IMG/VR virus record: IMGVR_UViG_3300036829_000182
Span: 1 to 23,639 of that record
DNA from: a virus
Strand: one strand, 5' to 3'
Length of the DNA: 23,639 nt
How positions within the stretch are numbered: the first letter of the stretch is position 1; the number at the start of each line of letters is the position of its first letter. Positions 6,383 to 13,586 of this stretch are shown in pieces. Below the pieces are notes generated by a model. It was not told where the DNA came from and did no database searches. It was given only the letters and a program-made list of their open reading frames with translations. A program made the translations under genes and the position numbers.

Positions 6383-6462
6383 CCCACGGATGGCTAGGCA
6401 ATCCCACGGATTTTTCTGCGTCTGTTTTTCTTTATCCGTGGGATTGCCTAGCCATCCGTGGG
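6383..6462. repeat. Inverted repeat, family B, perfect 29-bp arms
   Basis: Left arm 6383-6411 and right arm 6434-6462 are exact complements, with CCCACGGAT twice in each and GGCTAGGCAA between. On the plus strand TTTTCTCTTTTT follows. The 32 bases 6431-6462 are identical to 15265-15296. It separates the regulator from the 6494-6724 gene. Confidence 0.95.
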
Positions 6463-6493
6463 TTTTCTCTTTTTGCGCGCTGACCGATGGTCA

Positions 6494-6724
6494 TTACGCA
6501 ATCTTGCCATAGCGGTCGATCAGCGCGCCAATGACTGCTTCCAGGGGCATGCCGCCCAGTACGAAGATCTCGCTGACGCCAGGGGTGAATCGTTCACGCC
6601 GATAATGCACGTTCTCATACAGACCGCCACTGACGGCCGCGGGGACGACGACGTCATTTAGTCTCGGGTCGATCGGGATCCGGCGCCCGTCATAAGGGCC
6701 GCCGATGAAGAGGATATCGTGCAT
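6494..6724 (-). CDS. Small hypothetical phage protein with GGPYDG motif
   Basis: A 76-residue product, MHDILFIGGPYDGRRIPIDP onward, ending IGALIDRYGKIA. The N-terminal GGPYDGRR followed by a predicted strand is common among short phage and actinobacterial or planctomycete hypothetical proteins, with no known function. It is the most upstream gene of the minus-strand group, separated from the regulator by the perfect family B hairpin and therefore probably transcribed separately. Only a weak purine stretch (AGAAGA) precedes the start. Confidence 0.65.
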   Translation of the reverse strand: MHDILFIGGPYDGRRIPIDPRLNDVVVPAAVSGGLYENVHYRRERFTPGVSEIFVLGGMPLEAVIGALIDRYGKIA

Positions 6725-6781
6725 GGCTCAATCTTCTATCTGCGTTTCGATTTCTCCGCAATCGGCTCTTGCCAAAGGCAA

Positions 6782-6805
6782 GTGACGTCACGTCTAGTCG
6801 GATTG
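6782..6805 (+). repeat. 24-base dispersed direct repeat, copy 1
   Basis: GTGACGTCACGTCTA, one variable base, then TCGGATTG. It matches 20580-20603 at 23 of 24 positions. The first ten bases are a perfect palindrome (GTGACGTCAC). The second copy lies 23 bases after the integrase stop codon. Confidence 0.8.
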
Positions 6806-6981
6806 AACAGTGTCATCTGACGCCACGCGGCCAAACCTAGTTGCGGCTGCGTCTGTGTGAGTTGACCAGATGCAGGCTTTCAACGCCCGCCTTGTCCGGC
6901 GTTCGAACCGCGCACCGAAAAAACAATACGTCACACCCCGTATTCGTGCCCGCAGGTCCGCCGGACTTTTCTTCGATTTGC

Positions 6982-7056
6982 CAGTTGTCAGTAGTCCGTT
7001 GTCAGTTGTCGTCGCCGGCAGCTCGTCACAACTGACCACTGACAACTGACGACTGA
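6982..7056. repeat. Inverted repeat, family C (GTCAGTTGTC words)
   Basis: Left part 6982-7010 (CAGTTGTCAGTAGTC, GTTGTCAGTTGTC) pairs with right part 7027-7056 (CAACTGACCACTGAC, AACTGACGACTGAC). It ends 16 bases before the capsid start codon. The same family lies at 10553-10620. Confidence 0.88.
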
Positions 7057-7072
7057 CCTCCCGAAAGAACAC

Positions 7073-8533
7073 ATGACCGCAAAAGAACTGCGCGCCAAGC
7101 GCGCCGGCGTCGTTGAAAATTCCCGCAAGCTGCTCGACACGGTCGAGAAAAACGGCAAGGGTTTCACGGCCGAAGACGAAACGGCCTGGAAGAATTTCAA
7201 TGCCGAGATCGACGCCCTGGGCGCGTCGATCGAACGGGCCGACTTGCAGGAGAAGCGCGAGGCGCAAGTCGCCAACGAAATCGCCAACCTGCCCCCCGGC
7301 ATGCCGAAGCCGACCGGCAGCGCGGTGCCCCCGGCCGGCAAGGAAGAAGACACCGGCGTCATCCCCATGAACGAGGCCCGCGCCCTGGCGGTGCAGGGCT
7401 GGTTCATGCGCAATTCGTCCGATGATGACGTCAAGGAACAATTCACCGAACGGCACGCCCGCGCGCAGAAGCAGACGGGCATCGGACGCAACAGCAAAAT
7501 GCTGAATGTGCCGTCGCCCGTCATGGGCGCCAATCCCGCCGCGCCGGAAGGCCCGCTGCAAAGCATCTCGAATTACAACCGGATCCGGCAGCAGTTGCGC
7601 AAGCGGCTGGCCTGGGACGGCGCGCACGGGAATTACGTCAACGTCAATCCGCTCACCACTCAGCAGCTCGCCGGCGGCGGGGCCCTGATCCCGGAAGGTT
7701 TTTCGACGTCGTTCGAAACGGCCCTCCTGGCCTACGGCTACATGCTGCAAGTCGCCGACGTGATGACCACGCCCGGCGCGAACCCGCTCCCCTGGCCGAC
7801 GGCGAATGACACGGGCAACAAGGGCCGGCGGCTGAATCAGAATGCGGCCGTGAACAACACCGGCGCGAACATCGCTTACCCGACATTCGGCGCGGTCATG
7901 TTCTACGCTTACAAATACACCAGCGACGAAATCCTGGTGCCGTTCGAATTGATCCGCGACAACGCGGTCGGCCTGGTCGAATGGCTGGGCGAGGCCCTCG
8001 GGATCCGCATTGGCCGCGCCGAAAACGACGACTGGACGAACGGCACCGGCAGCGATCAGCCCAAGGGGATCGTCCCCGCGAGCACGCTCGGAAAAACGGC
8101 CGCGGGCGCCACGGCGATCAAGTTCGACGAAGTGATCGACCTGGAACACAGCGTCGACCCGGCCTATCGCGGTTCGCCCGGCGTGGGCTACATGTGCCAC
8201 GACGGCATCGTGCAATACCTGCGCAAGCTGAAAGACGGCGAAGGCCGGTACCTGTGGCAGATGAGCGCCAACAGCGGCGAGCCCGATCGGCTCAACAACC
8301 GGCCCCTGACGCGCAACCAGTCGATGCAGGCGACCGTCGCCACCGGCACGAAGACTCTGCTCTTCGGCGATCTCAGCAAATACAAGATCCGCCGCGTCGG
8401 CAGTCTCCGCATGTACCGCCTGGTCGAGCGCTACCGCGACAACGATCAGGATGCCTTCCTGGGCTTCGAAGAAGCGGACGGCAATTTGATCGACGCGGGA
8501 ACGCATCCGGTCAAGTACCTGATGCAGGCTTAG
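7073..8533 (+). CDS. Major capsid protein, HK97 fold
   Basis: Builds the icosahedral head. The 486-residue precursor has an N-terminal helical delta (scaffold) domain of about 70 residues (ELRAKRAGVVENSRKLLDTV; ETAWKNFNAEIDALGASIER), then a Pro/Gly-rich and mixed linker to about residue 190. The mature HK97 fold follows, starting near GGGALIPEGFSTSFETALLA (201-220), with MTTPGANPLPWPTANDTG and YKYTSDEILVPFELIRD as family hallmarks. SDQPKGIVPAST and YRDNDQDAFLGFEEADG are typical late segments. The upstream protease probably removes the delta domain. Its start follows a family C inverted repeat with only a weak purine stretch (GAAAGAA) as ribosome binding site. Confidence 0.95.
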   Translation: MTAKELRAKRAGVVENSRKLLDTVEKNGKGFTAEDETAWKNFNAEIDALGASIERADLQEKREAQVANEIANLPPGMPKPTGSAVPPAGKEEDTGVIPMNEARALAVQGWFMRNSSDDDVKEQFTERHARAQKQTGIGRNSKMLNVPSPVMGANPAAPEGPLQSISNYNRIRQQLRKRLAWDGAHGNYVNVNPLTTQQLAGGGALIPEGFSTSFETALLAYGYMLQVADVMTTPGANPLPWPTANDTGNKGRRLNQNAAVNNTGANIAYPTFGAVMFYAYKYTSDEILVPFELIRDNAVGLVEWLGEALGIRIGRAENDDWTNGTGSDQPKGIVPASTLGKTAAGATAIKFDEVIDLEHSVDPAYRGSPGVGYMCHDGIVQYLRKLKDGEGRYLWQMSANSGEPDRLNNRPLTRNQSMQATVATGTKTLLFGDLSKYKIRRVGSLRMYRLVERYRDNDQDAFLGFEEADGNLIDAGTHPVKYLMQA

Positions 8534-8704
8534 TCCATAACGCCTCTGCCGCTGCGAGGGCCTTACGAGAGTCCCTTCAGCGGTATGCGTGGAATGAAAA
8601 GTCCCGAGCCCGCGGCCGTCAACGCCGCGGGCTTAGGGCACTGAGAGACCGATCGCGGCGTGCTCGCGTTCCTAAGTTCTTAATCTTCCAATCGCCGGTG
8701 AAAA
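8534..8704. other. Gap after the capsid gene with two hairpins
   Basis: No gene seen. CCGCTGCGAGGG (8549-8560) pairs with CCCTTCAGCGG (8573-8583), extended by ACGC/GCGT. AGCCCGCGG (8607-8615) pairs with CCGCGGGCT (8625-8633) around a 9-base loop. The second resembles a GC hairpin repeat I associate with planctomycete genomes (recollection). Neither has a T tract, so they may stabilise the abundant capsid message rather than end it. Confidence 0.6.
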
Positions 8705-9166
8705 ATGCTCGGAAATGTGAACCTGCTCGAAATCGCCGAGATCAGGAAAATCGACAACGGCCACGCGGCCGGGACGACGACGATCACGCCCACGTCGATC
8801 GACATGTCGGGCTTCGATGCGATCGCCGTCGTCGTCGACCTGGGGGCGGTGACCGACGGCTCGGTCATGGACCTGAAATTGCAGTCGGGCGCGGCGAGCA
8901 ACGGCAGCGACGCGGCCGACATGAAGGACGCGGCCGGCAACGTGCTGCACGCCGGCCTGACCGGCGCGACGAGCTCGAACGCGATGATCGCCGTCGACGC
9001 CACGCGCCCGAACCAGCGGTATGTGACCGCCGTCTTCGCGCGGGGCACGCAGAACGCCGTCATCAATACGATGATCGCCATCCTGTACCGCTTCCGCAAT
9101 TCAGCGCCCGTGGCGCAGGGGGCGACCGTGCTGGCGAGCAAGATTGCGCCCGTGGCGGGGAACTAA
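8705..9166 (+). CDS. Probable head-associated structural protein
   Basis: A 153-residue protein with alternating strands and Gly/Ala-rich loops: IRKIDNGHAAGTTTITPTSI, FDAIAVVVDLGAVTDGSVMD, RYVTAVFARGTQNAVINTMI. This pattern (DGHAAGTT, an RYV...RGTQNAVI segment) recurs in small proteins encoded directly after capsid genes in many siphoviruses. A decoration or head-completion role is likely from position but not shown. GGTGA just upstream of the ATG is a partial ribosome binding site. No signal peptide or membrane segment is visible. Confidence 0.75.
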   Translation: MLGNVNLLEIAEIRKIDNGHAAGTTTITPTSIDMSGFDAIAVVVDLGAVTDGSVMDLKLQSGAASNGSDAADMKDAAGNVLHAGLTGATSSNAMIAVDATRPNQRYVTAVFARGTQNAVINTMIAILYRFRNSAPVAQGATVLASKIAPVAGN

Positions 9167-9190
9167 CGAGCGAACAGTAGGCGACGGCGC

Positions 9191-9279
9191 GAAGAGGCAA
9201 GCCACATGACGGCCTCACGCGCAAAGACAGTCGATCGACGTCCGTTGTTGCGCGCGACCGTCATGTCGCTTGCCTCTTC
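9191..9279. repeat. Inverted repeat element, family E, copy 2 (reverse orientation)
   Basis: Arms 9191-9212 and 9258-9279 (GAAGAGGCAAGC... / ...GCTTGCCTCTTC). Read on the minus strand it aligns along its whole length with 3733-3822, including the loop with GTCGATCGAC. A third fragment, GGCTTGCCTCTTCACG, lies at 19492-19507. Confidence 0.85.
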
Positions 9280-9308
9280 ACGATCCCGTTTTTGAAAAGC
9301 GCTTCCTT

Positions 9309-9800
9309 ATGGCCATCGACCCCACGCTCGACGTCGTCAATCAGCAGCTCCAAGGCGGGGCCGACTGGGAAGTCGGCGGCAAGCTCAATCTGGACACGGT
9401 CGCCGGCGGCAATTTGCAGGTCGACGACAAGCCCGTGCCCCTCAAGGCGACGTTCTCGCCGGCGGCCGGCGCGGCGAACGTCTGCCTGGTGACTCTGCAG
9501 CTCGGGGACGGCAACGGCAATATGGCCTTCCCGGCGATCGTCGACATCTATCTCTCCGACGCCGCGGCCGGCGGGGCACTGACCGCCACGACCGCCAGCG
9601 GCGCCGTGGCAGCCGGCGCCTCGGGAACCGATCTCGATGCGATGGTGGCCAAGAAAGCCTTGCGGGTCCTGACCGACGCCACGGGCAAATACATCCTGTC
9701 GATCACCGACAGCGCCAAGACGCTGTTCGTCCCCTGCGTGATGCTGCCCTGCGGCAGGCACGTGGCGGGCACGGCGTTAGTCGTCGGCAATTACGGGTAA
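9309..9800 (+). CDS. Probable head or neck structural protein with Ig-like beta domain
   Basis: A 163-residue product, MAIDPTLDVVNQQLQGGADW onward. The middle (ANVCLVTLQLGDGNGNMAFP, AIVDIYLSDAAAGG) and C-terminal parts (LRVLTDATGKYILSITDSAK) read as an immunoglobulin-like beta sandwich of the type found in accessory head proteins of tailed phages. The start at 9309 is the first ATG after the family E repeat; the longer frame from 9270 would translate the repeat. No ribosome binding site is seen. A decoration role is inferred from its place between capsid and connector. Confidence 0.7.
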   Translation: MAIDPTLDVVNQQLQGGADWEVGGKLNLDTVAGGNLQVDDKPVPLKATFSPAAGAANVCLVTLQLGDGNGNMAFPAIVDIYLSDAAAGGALTATTASGAVAAGASGTDLDAMVAKKALRVLTDATGKYILSITDSAKTLFVPCVMLPCGRHVAGTALVVGNYG

Positions 9801-9806
9801 CGAATT

Positions 9807-9879
9807 GTGTTTGGTGTTTTGTGTTTAGTGTTTGACGCGCCGCCGGAAATCTAAACACCAAACACCAAACACCAAACAC
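9807..9879. repeat. Inverted repeat, family D (AAACACC words)
   Basis: Left arm 9807-9833 (GTGTTTGGTG TTTTGTGTTT AGTGTTT) pairs with right arm 9853-9879 made of AAACACC tandem heptamers. The right arm ends three bases before the connector ATG, leaving no room for an SD sequence. Confidence 0.92.
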
Positions 9880-9882
9880 ACC

Positions 9883-10551
9883 ATGCTCTTCCACGAAATC
9901 CCTTGGTACATCAGTGAGGTCCCGGCGCAATCCTACATCGAGCCCGTCACGATCGACGAGCTCAAGGTGCAATGCCGGGTCGATTCGGACGACGAAAACC
10001 CCTGGTTGACGACGGCCGGCCAGGCCGCACGCGAATTACTCGAGATAGACACTCGCCGGGCGTTTATCCAACGCTCGTTTTTGTTGACCGTCGACCAGTT
10101 CCCTTATTGGGGCCAGCTCGATCGGCAGTCGATCGAACGCACCAGCCAGGCTGTGGGGGTCTTTTACGGCGGCGGCTTTTTGGTCCGCCGCTGTCCGGTC
10201 GTCAGCATTGACCAATTCAAATACATCGACACGACGGGCACACTGCAAACCCTGGCCAGCGACGGCAGCGCTTACATCACTGATCTGACGAGCGAGCCGG
10301 CCCGGATTTATCCGGCGTACGGCGTGGCCTGGCCGATTTCGCGTTGGCAGAACAAGGCGATTCAAATCACATTCACCGCCGGCTACGGACTGCTCGCAGC
10401 GAGCGTGCCGGCCAGGGCCAAAGCGGCGATCAAGATGCTCGTTGCTCACTGGTTTTACCATCGTGAAAGCGTGGGCGTCGTCGGCGACGAAGTGAAGCAG
10501 GGGTATCAGTCGTGTGTGAATTCGTTGCGCTGGAGCGCGTCGCCAGTTTAG
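9883..10551 (+). CDS. Head-tail connector protein, gp6-like
   Basis: Forms the first adaptor ring below the portal. The 222-residue product has the gp6-like layout: EPVTIDELKVQCRVDSDDEN near residues 19-38, then a helix (WLTTAGQAARELLEIDTRRA) and a C-terminal region (PARAKAAIKMLVAHWFYHRE), both classic for this family. A larger middle insert, roughly residues 60-165, contains beta-rich sequence (GFLVRRCPVVSIDQFKYIDT; FTAGYG). The ATG at 9883 was chosen because the longer frame from 9832 encodes the family D repeat. There is no ribosome binding site between the repeat and the start. Confidence 0.85.
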   Translation: MLFHEIPWYISEVPAQSYIEPVTIDELKVQCRVDSDDENPWLTTAGQAARELLEIDTRRAFIQRSFLLTVDQFPYWGQLDRQSIERTSQAVGVFYGGGFLVRRCPVVSIDQFKYIDTTGTLQTLASDGSAYITDLTSEPARIYPAYGVAWPISRWQNKAIQITFTAGYGLLAASVPARAKAAIKMLVAHWFYHRESVGVVGDEVKQGYQSCVNSLRWSASPV

Positions 10552-10552
10552 G

Positions 10553-10620
10553 CAGTTGTCAGTTGTCAGTAGTCAGTTGTCGGTAGCAGCAACTGACCAC
10601 TAACCACTGACCACTGACAA
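10553..10620. repeat. Inverted repeat, family C (GTCAGTTGTC words)
   Basis: CAGTTGTCAGTTGTCAGT and neighbours (10553-10580) pair with AACTGACCACTAACCACTGA and following bases (10590-10620). It starts right after the connector stop and ends four bases before the next ATG. Confidence 0.88.
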
Positions 10621-10624
10621 TTCC

Positions 10625-10981
10625 ATGCAAGCGAAACCGTCAACGGGTCGAGGCGCCGGTGAGTACAACAACCGCGTCACGATCGAATTGAATACGCCGA
10701 CCGACAGCGCCAGCGGCCAGCCGGTACCGGCCTGGGGAGCGTTCATCCATCGCTGGGCCAGGATCCTGCCCAGGGGCGGCCGCGAACAGTGGCGATTCGA
10801 GCAGCTCAGGGCGGAAGTCGATTATTTAGTTCACCTGCGCAACGACAGCGACACGCGCACGCTGAAGGCCAGCGTGAACCGCATCAACTGGGGCGGCGTG
10901 ATTTTGAACGTGGAATCGATCGTCGACGTGGACAGCCGACGCGTCGAGCTCGAATTACGGTGCGTGAGCGTGACGAGGTAG
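10625..10981 (+). CDS. Head-tail adaptor (joining) protein
   Basis: A 118-residue beta protein of the phage head-tail joining family. It shows the expected order: RVTIELNTPTDSASGQPVPA with WGAFIHRWARILP (strand plus tryptophan motif), then GGREQWRFEQLRAEVDYLVH LRNDSDTRT, and a last strand pair (NRINWGGVILNVESIVDVDS). Length is typical. It follows the connector and precedes the gp10-like gene, the standard order. The start lies directly after a family C inverted repeat without a recognisable ribosome binding site. Confidence 0.85.
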   Translation: MQAKPSTGRGAGEYNNRVTIELNTPTDSASGQPVPAWGAFIHRWARILPRGGREQWRFEQLRAEVDYLVHLRNDSDTRTLKASVNRINWGGVILNVESIVDVDSRRVELELRCVSVTR

Positions 10982-10984
10982 CGC

Positions 10985-11614
10985 GTGCCACAGCCGACGA
11001 TCAAAATGGCGTTGCTGGGACACGAGCAGCTCGAAGCGAATCTCAAACGGCTGCCGGAGAAATGTCAGAAGACGGTCGTGCGCGGCGCGTTGTCGGCCGC
11101 GGCCCGGGTCCTGGCGCAGTATCAACGCCGGGTTGCCCCGGTCGGTCCGACCGGCACGCTCAAAGGGGCAATCGGCTCGCGCGTGATGGCACGCCGCGGG
11201 CAGATGATCGCCAAAGCGGGGATCAACGTCGGCCGCAAAGGCTGGCAGGGCCTGCAGGTCGTCAACGTCGGCAATGCCTGGAAATCGGGAGCGAAGAAAA
11301 GACGGCGCGGCGCACTGCGAGCTGCCAAGGCCCTGACTGCCGCGCCTCATGCGCATTTGGTCGGGCTGGGGACGAAGCCGCGCTTCACGCGCGGCTCCGG
11401 ACCGCAGACCGGCTGGGAACAAGTCGGCACGAAGATGCGGGCCAAACGAGCCGGCGCCGGAGCGTTCCGGGGAACGATGCCCAGGAACGACTTTATTCAC
11501 CGGGCTTTCGCGGCCGGCCAGGGCCCGGCGCTGTTCGCCATGCGCGAGCGGATCGCCAAAGGCGTGGGCCGCGAATGGAGCAAGCTGCAAAAGAAAATCG
11601 GCGGTCGTTACTAA
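10985..11614 (+). CDS. HK97 gp10-like head-tail / tail protein
   Basis: A 209-residue basic protein with the gp10 pattern: HEQLEANLKRLPEKCQKTVV RGALSAAARVLAQYQRRVAP near the N-terminus, TGTLKGAIGS as the conserved loop, and a basic C-terminal half. Its length exceeds many gp10 proteins because of the basic insert GAKKRRRGALRAAKALTAAP and following residues. The proposed start is GTG at 10985, three bases after the previous stop; an internal ATG at residue 8 is an alternative. The stop is immediately followed by the next ATG (TAAATG). It probably acts in head-tail joining. Confidence 0.82.
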   Translation: MPQPTIKMALLGHEQLEANLKRLPEKCQKTVVRGALSAAARVLAQYQRRVAPVGPTGTLKGAIGSRVMARRGQMIAKAGINVGRKGWQGLQVVNVGNAWKSGAKKRRRGALRAAKALTAAPHAHLVGLGTKPRFTRGSGPQTGWEQVGTKMRAKRAGAGAFRGTMPRNDFIHRAFAAGQGPALFAMRERIAKGVGREWSKLQKKIGGRY

Positions 11615-12064
11615 ATGCCTGTTGCTTCCAGCATCGAAGATGCATTGCGATCGCTGATCGGCGGACTGTCCGCCGTGACGGCGATCGGGCCGGCCATTCG
11701 TCCGTACAAAATTGAGCAGACGGACGATCCCGCCGTCGGCATCGTCCTGATCGAAGTCGAGGAAGAAACCGAGATCGAAGATCTCGACGGGCTGGTCGGC
11801 CTGGTGCAGAGCAAAGTCCACGTTACGGCGATCGCCGAGACGTTCGACGCGGCCTGGACCTTGAGCGAATCGATCCGGACCAACGGCGCCACGCCGTCGA
11901 CGGGCTTGCACGATCACACGGGGACGACGCTGGGCATCGTGATTCAGCGCTGCTCGTCGACGGGCCGGCCGAAGCGGGGCTATGTGGCCTACGAGGACGG
12001 CAGCGACGCGGGATTTTGCTACGTCGTCCAAACGTATTCGATTGATTACCAGGAAAGCACATGA
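11615..12064 (+). CDS. Tail completion protein, gp17 / DUF3168-like
   Basis: A 149-residue protein starting MPVASSIEDALRSLIGGLSA, with GIVLIEVEEETEIEDLDGLV, VHVTAIAETFDAAWTLSESI and SYYVVQTYSIDY-like ending (CYVVQTYSIDYQEST). The helix, strands, helix, final strand order matches small tail-terminator proteins that cap the tail tube and bind the connector. Its place after the gp10-like gene and before the tail tube gene fits. Translation is coupled on both sides: TAAATG with the previous gene and ATGA with the next. Confidence 0.8.
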   Translation: MPVASSIEDALRSLIGGLSAVTAIGPAIRPYKIEQTDDPAVGIVLIEVEEETEIEDLDGLVGLVQSKVHVTAIAETFDAAWTLSESIRTNGATPSTGLHDHTGTTLGIVIQRCSSTGRPKRGYVAYEDGSDAGFCYVVQTYSIDYQEST

Positions 12065-12474
12065 GCACCAAGTACTCGGCCAAGGGCCTGACTCTCCTGC
12101 TGTCGATCAGCTCCGTCTATACGGCGATCGGCGGCGTCAGCACGCTGGCGGGCCCGGACGCGGAAGTCGAGCGGGTCGGCACGACGGCCCTCGATAGCGG
12201 CGTCGGCAAAGAGAAACTGCCCACCGGATACACCGACGGCGGGACGGTCACGGGGACGTGTTTCTTCGACCCGGCCAACGTATCGCAGAAAGCGTGCACG
12301 GCCTTGCTGGCCGCGCCCGCGGTGAGCGCCTGGAAGACGACCTATCCCGACGTCGCCCCGACGTCGTGGACCTACTCGGGCATCCTGTTCAAGTTCACGC
12401 CCAAGGGGGAAGTCGGCCAGGTCCTCACTGCTGACTTCAGTATTGATGTCACCGGTCTTGTGACCGGGTGGTAA
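12061..12474 (+). CDS. Major tail tube protein
   Basis: A 137-residue protein with a beta-barrel-like pattern: YSAKGLTLLLSISSVYTAIG, GGTVTGTCFFDPANVSQKAC, and FTPKGEVGQVLTADFSIDVT GLVTGW at the end. It is short for a siphovirus tail tube but within range. Assignment rests on its position before the chaperone frames and tape measure gene and on the typical tail tube ending (a strand with a conserved Gly-Val/Leu-Thr). It overlaps the previous gene by ATGA. A large family B inverted repeat follows, as may be needed to set its expression apart. Confidence 0.75.
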   Translation: MSTKYSAKGLTLLLSISSVYTAIGGVSTLAGPDAEVERVGTTALDSGVGKEKLPTGYTDGGTVTGTCFFDPANVSQKACTALLAAPAVSAWKTTYPDVAPTSWTYSGILFKFTPKGEVGQVLTADFSIDVTGLVTGW

Positions 12475-12476
12475 CG

Positions 12477-12578
12477 GACGGACGGAAAATCCCACGGATA
12501 AAAGCGGGCCACGGATTTCCCGGCGTCGGTCCTTTCTTTTTATCCGTGGGCCTGCTGCATCCGTGGGAATCGTCTGTC
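12477..12578. repeat. Inverted repeat, family B (CCCACGGAT words), imperfect
   Basis: Left part 12477-12515 and right part 12542-12578 share GACGGACG / CGTCTGTC, CCCACGGAT and GGGCCACGGAT with several mismatches. TTTTTT follows the right arm directly on the plus strand, making this the best intrinsic-terminator candidate of the set, located after the tail tube gene. Confidence 0.85.
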
Positions 12579-12600
12579 TTTTTTCGCGAGTCTGCGCCTC

Positions 12601-13038
12601 ATGAAATGTACATTGATCGTCGACAGTCTCGGCCCCAATCCTGCATTCGATCCGCCGCAGCGGGATCACTTTCCCGACGACGAAGCCTATCACGACGCGC
12701 TGGCGCTGTACGAGGTGCCCCCCGACATCATGGTACCGGCGGGGACGGTGCTCAGCGGGCCGTTCGCCTGGCTGCATTGTCTCCCCGATCAGTCGGGCTG
12801 GGGACGTGACGCCCAGGGCAAGCCGGTCCGCGTGCGGCCTGGCGTCGTGCGCTCCGTGCCGCTCGATGCTCCCTGCCAGGTCAAGGTGGCCAAAGAAGTC
12901 CAAGCCCTGGCCGCCAAGCGCAAGGTGTTGCCGGCGGTCGTCATGGCCGAAATCGACGCCGCGATCAAGAAATCGCAGGACGCCCAGGCGGCGAACAGCA
13001 AGCCCGCGCCGGCGACGGCCGTGAAGCCGGCGGCGTGA
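12601..13038 (+). CDS. Hypothetical tail-region protein
   Basis: A 145-residue protein, MKCTLIVDSLGPNPAFDPPQ onward. The first 90 residues hold a compact acidic domain (DEAYHDALALYEVPPDIMVP; GPFAWLHCLPDQSGWGRDAQ). The last 50 are helical, rich in Ala and Lys, ending in an Ala/Pro tail. I do not recognise the family. Its place between tail tube and chaperone genes suggests a tail role. No ribosome binding site is apparent, and it is flanked by a family B repeat upstream and a family A repeat downstream. Confidence 0.7.
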   Translation: MKCTLIVDSLGPNPAFDPPQRDHFPDDEAYHDALALYEVPPDIMVPAGTVLSGPFAWLHCLPDQSGWGRDAQGKPVRVRPGVVRSVPLDAPCQVKVAKEVQALAAKRKVLPAVVMAEIDAAIKKSQDAQAANSKPAPATAVKPAA

Positions 13039-13054
13039 AACTGAAACAAGCAGA

Positions 13055-13138
13055 AGGCAGAAAAATCTGGGGCAGAAAAATAGCCCCGTTTGATTCGGCA
13101 GTCTCTTGGTCATTTTTCTGCCCCCCATTTTTCTGCCT
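13055..13138. repeat. Inverted repeat, family A (GCAGAAAAAT words)
   Basis: Arms 13055-13081 and 13112-13138 (27 bases each) are nearly perfect complements, each with two GCAGAAAAAT words. It is the third family A element and resembles 2913-2991 closely. Confidence 0.93.
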
Positions 13139-13154
13139 CTGAGTTCGAACAGAA

Positions 13155-13586
13155 ATGACTTCCATGCAATCGTTCGCCAGTCGTGCCGCGTTCCTGGCTG
13201 CCTGCCAGGCCCCGCGGCGGTACGGCAGCTTCACGCTCCCCGTGTGCGGTGTGACGGTGCAGTATCGTTCGCTGTCCGATCTGGAATTCTCCGAATTCCA
13301 AATGGCCGGCATGAAGCGCAACGAAGAAGGGCAAATGCTCTCGGACGAAGACCGGATGCGAGACAGCCGGCCGCGCTTGATCTGCCTGTGTCTGTGTGAC
13401 GACGCCGGCGAACGGCTGTTGAACGACGGCGACCAGGCCGCGGTGGCCGGAATGAACTCGGCCGACGTCGTGGCGCTCAATGCCGAGCTGCGTCGGTTCG
13501 TCGGACTCGACACGTATCGGCAGCAACAGGCCGACTTGAAAAAAAACTCGAACACGACACCCGCGGACGATTCGCCCGCCGCTTAG
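13155..13586 (+). CDS. Tail assembly chaperone, short form (gpG-like)
   Basis: A 143-residue product that likely coats the tape measure protein during tail assembly. It shows the features of gpG-type proteins: an N-terminal compact domain (FTLPVCGVTVQYRSLSDLEF SEFQ), a central helix, and a hydrophilic end (QQQADLKKNSNTTPADDSPA A). Near its 3' end the codons AAA AAC at 13542-13547 form a -1 slippery heptamer with the preceding A. The second chaperone part lies in the -1 frame, so a fraction of ribosomes would make a fused protein of about 239 residues. It directly precedes the tape measure gene, as expected. Confidence 0.85.
   Translation: MTSMQSFASRAAFLAACQAPRRYGSFTLPVCGVTVQYRSLSDLEFSEFQMAGMKRNEEGQMLSDEDRMRDSRPRLICLCLCDDAGERLLNDGDQAAVAGMNSADVVALNAELRRFVGLDTYRQQQADLKKNSNTTPADDSPAA
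13541..13547 (+). promoter_or_regulatory. Programmed -1 ribosomal frameshift site, A AAA AAC
   Basis: The heptamer is in the correct phase relative to the 13155 frame (A | AAA | AAC) and sits inside a run of eight As. After slippage the new frame is open without a stop from 13547 to 13873. GCCGC / GCGGC shortly downstream (about 13579-13597) could form a stimulating hairpin. This is the classic arrangement for phage G/GT tail chaperones. Confidence 0.88.

Larger units (their letters stand above)
6725..7072. other. 348-base gap before the capsid gene
   Basis: No gene is supported here. It contains one copy of a 24-base dispersed repeat (6782-6805), an interrupted inverted repeat 6894-6966 (GTCCGGCG / CGCCGGAC, with inner AATACG / CGTATT) followed by TTTTCTT that could act as a plus-strand terminator, and the family C inverted repeat at 6982-7056. 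The gap separates the divergently transcribed cassette and capsid genes, so a capsid promoter may lie here, but I see no clear -35/-10 pair. Confidence 0.6.

Noticed and set aside
6870-6920. A tRNA remnant suggested by GTTCGAAC near 6900
   Set aside because: The bases around it do not form a T arm, and no acceptor or anticodon arm can be drawn on either strand.
6794-8506. A 570-residue open frame on the minus strand across the capsid gene
   Set aside because: It is a mirror of the GC-rich capsid gene. The plus frame has a clear HK97 capsid pattern, and the minus product has low-complexity composition without domains.
7981-9180. A 399-residue plus-strand frame overlapping the capsid gene and the next gene
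   Set aside because: The product is an Arg-rich shadow with no domain, and it runs through two well-supported genes in other frames.
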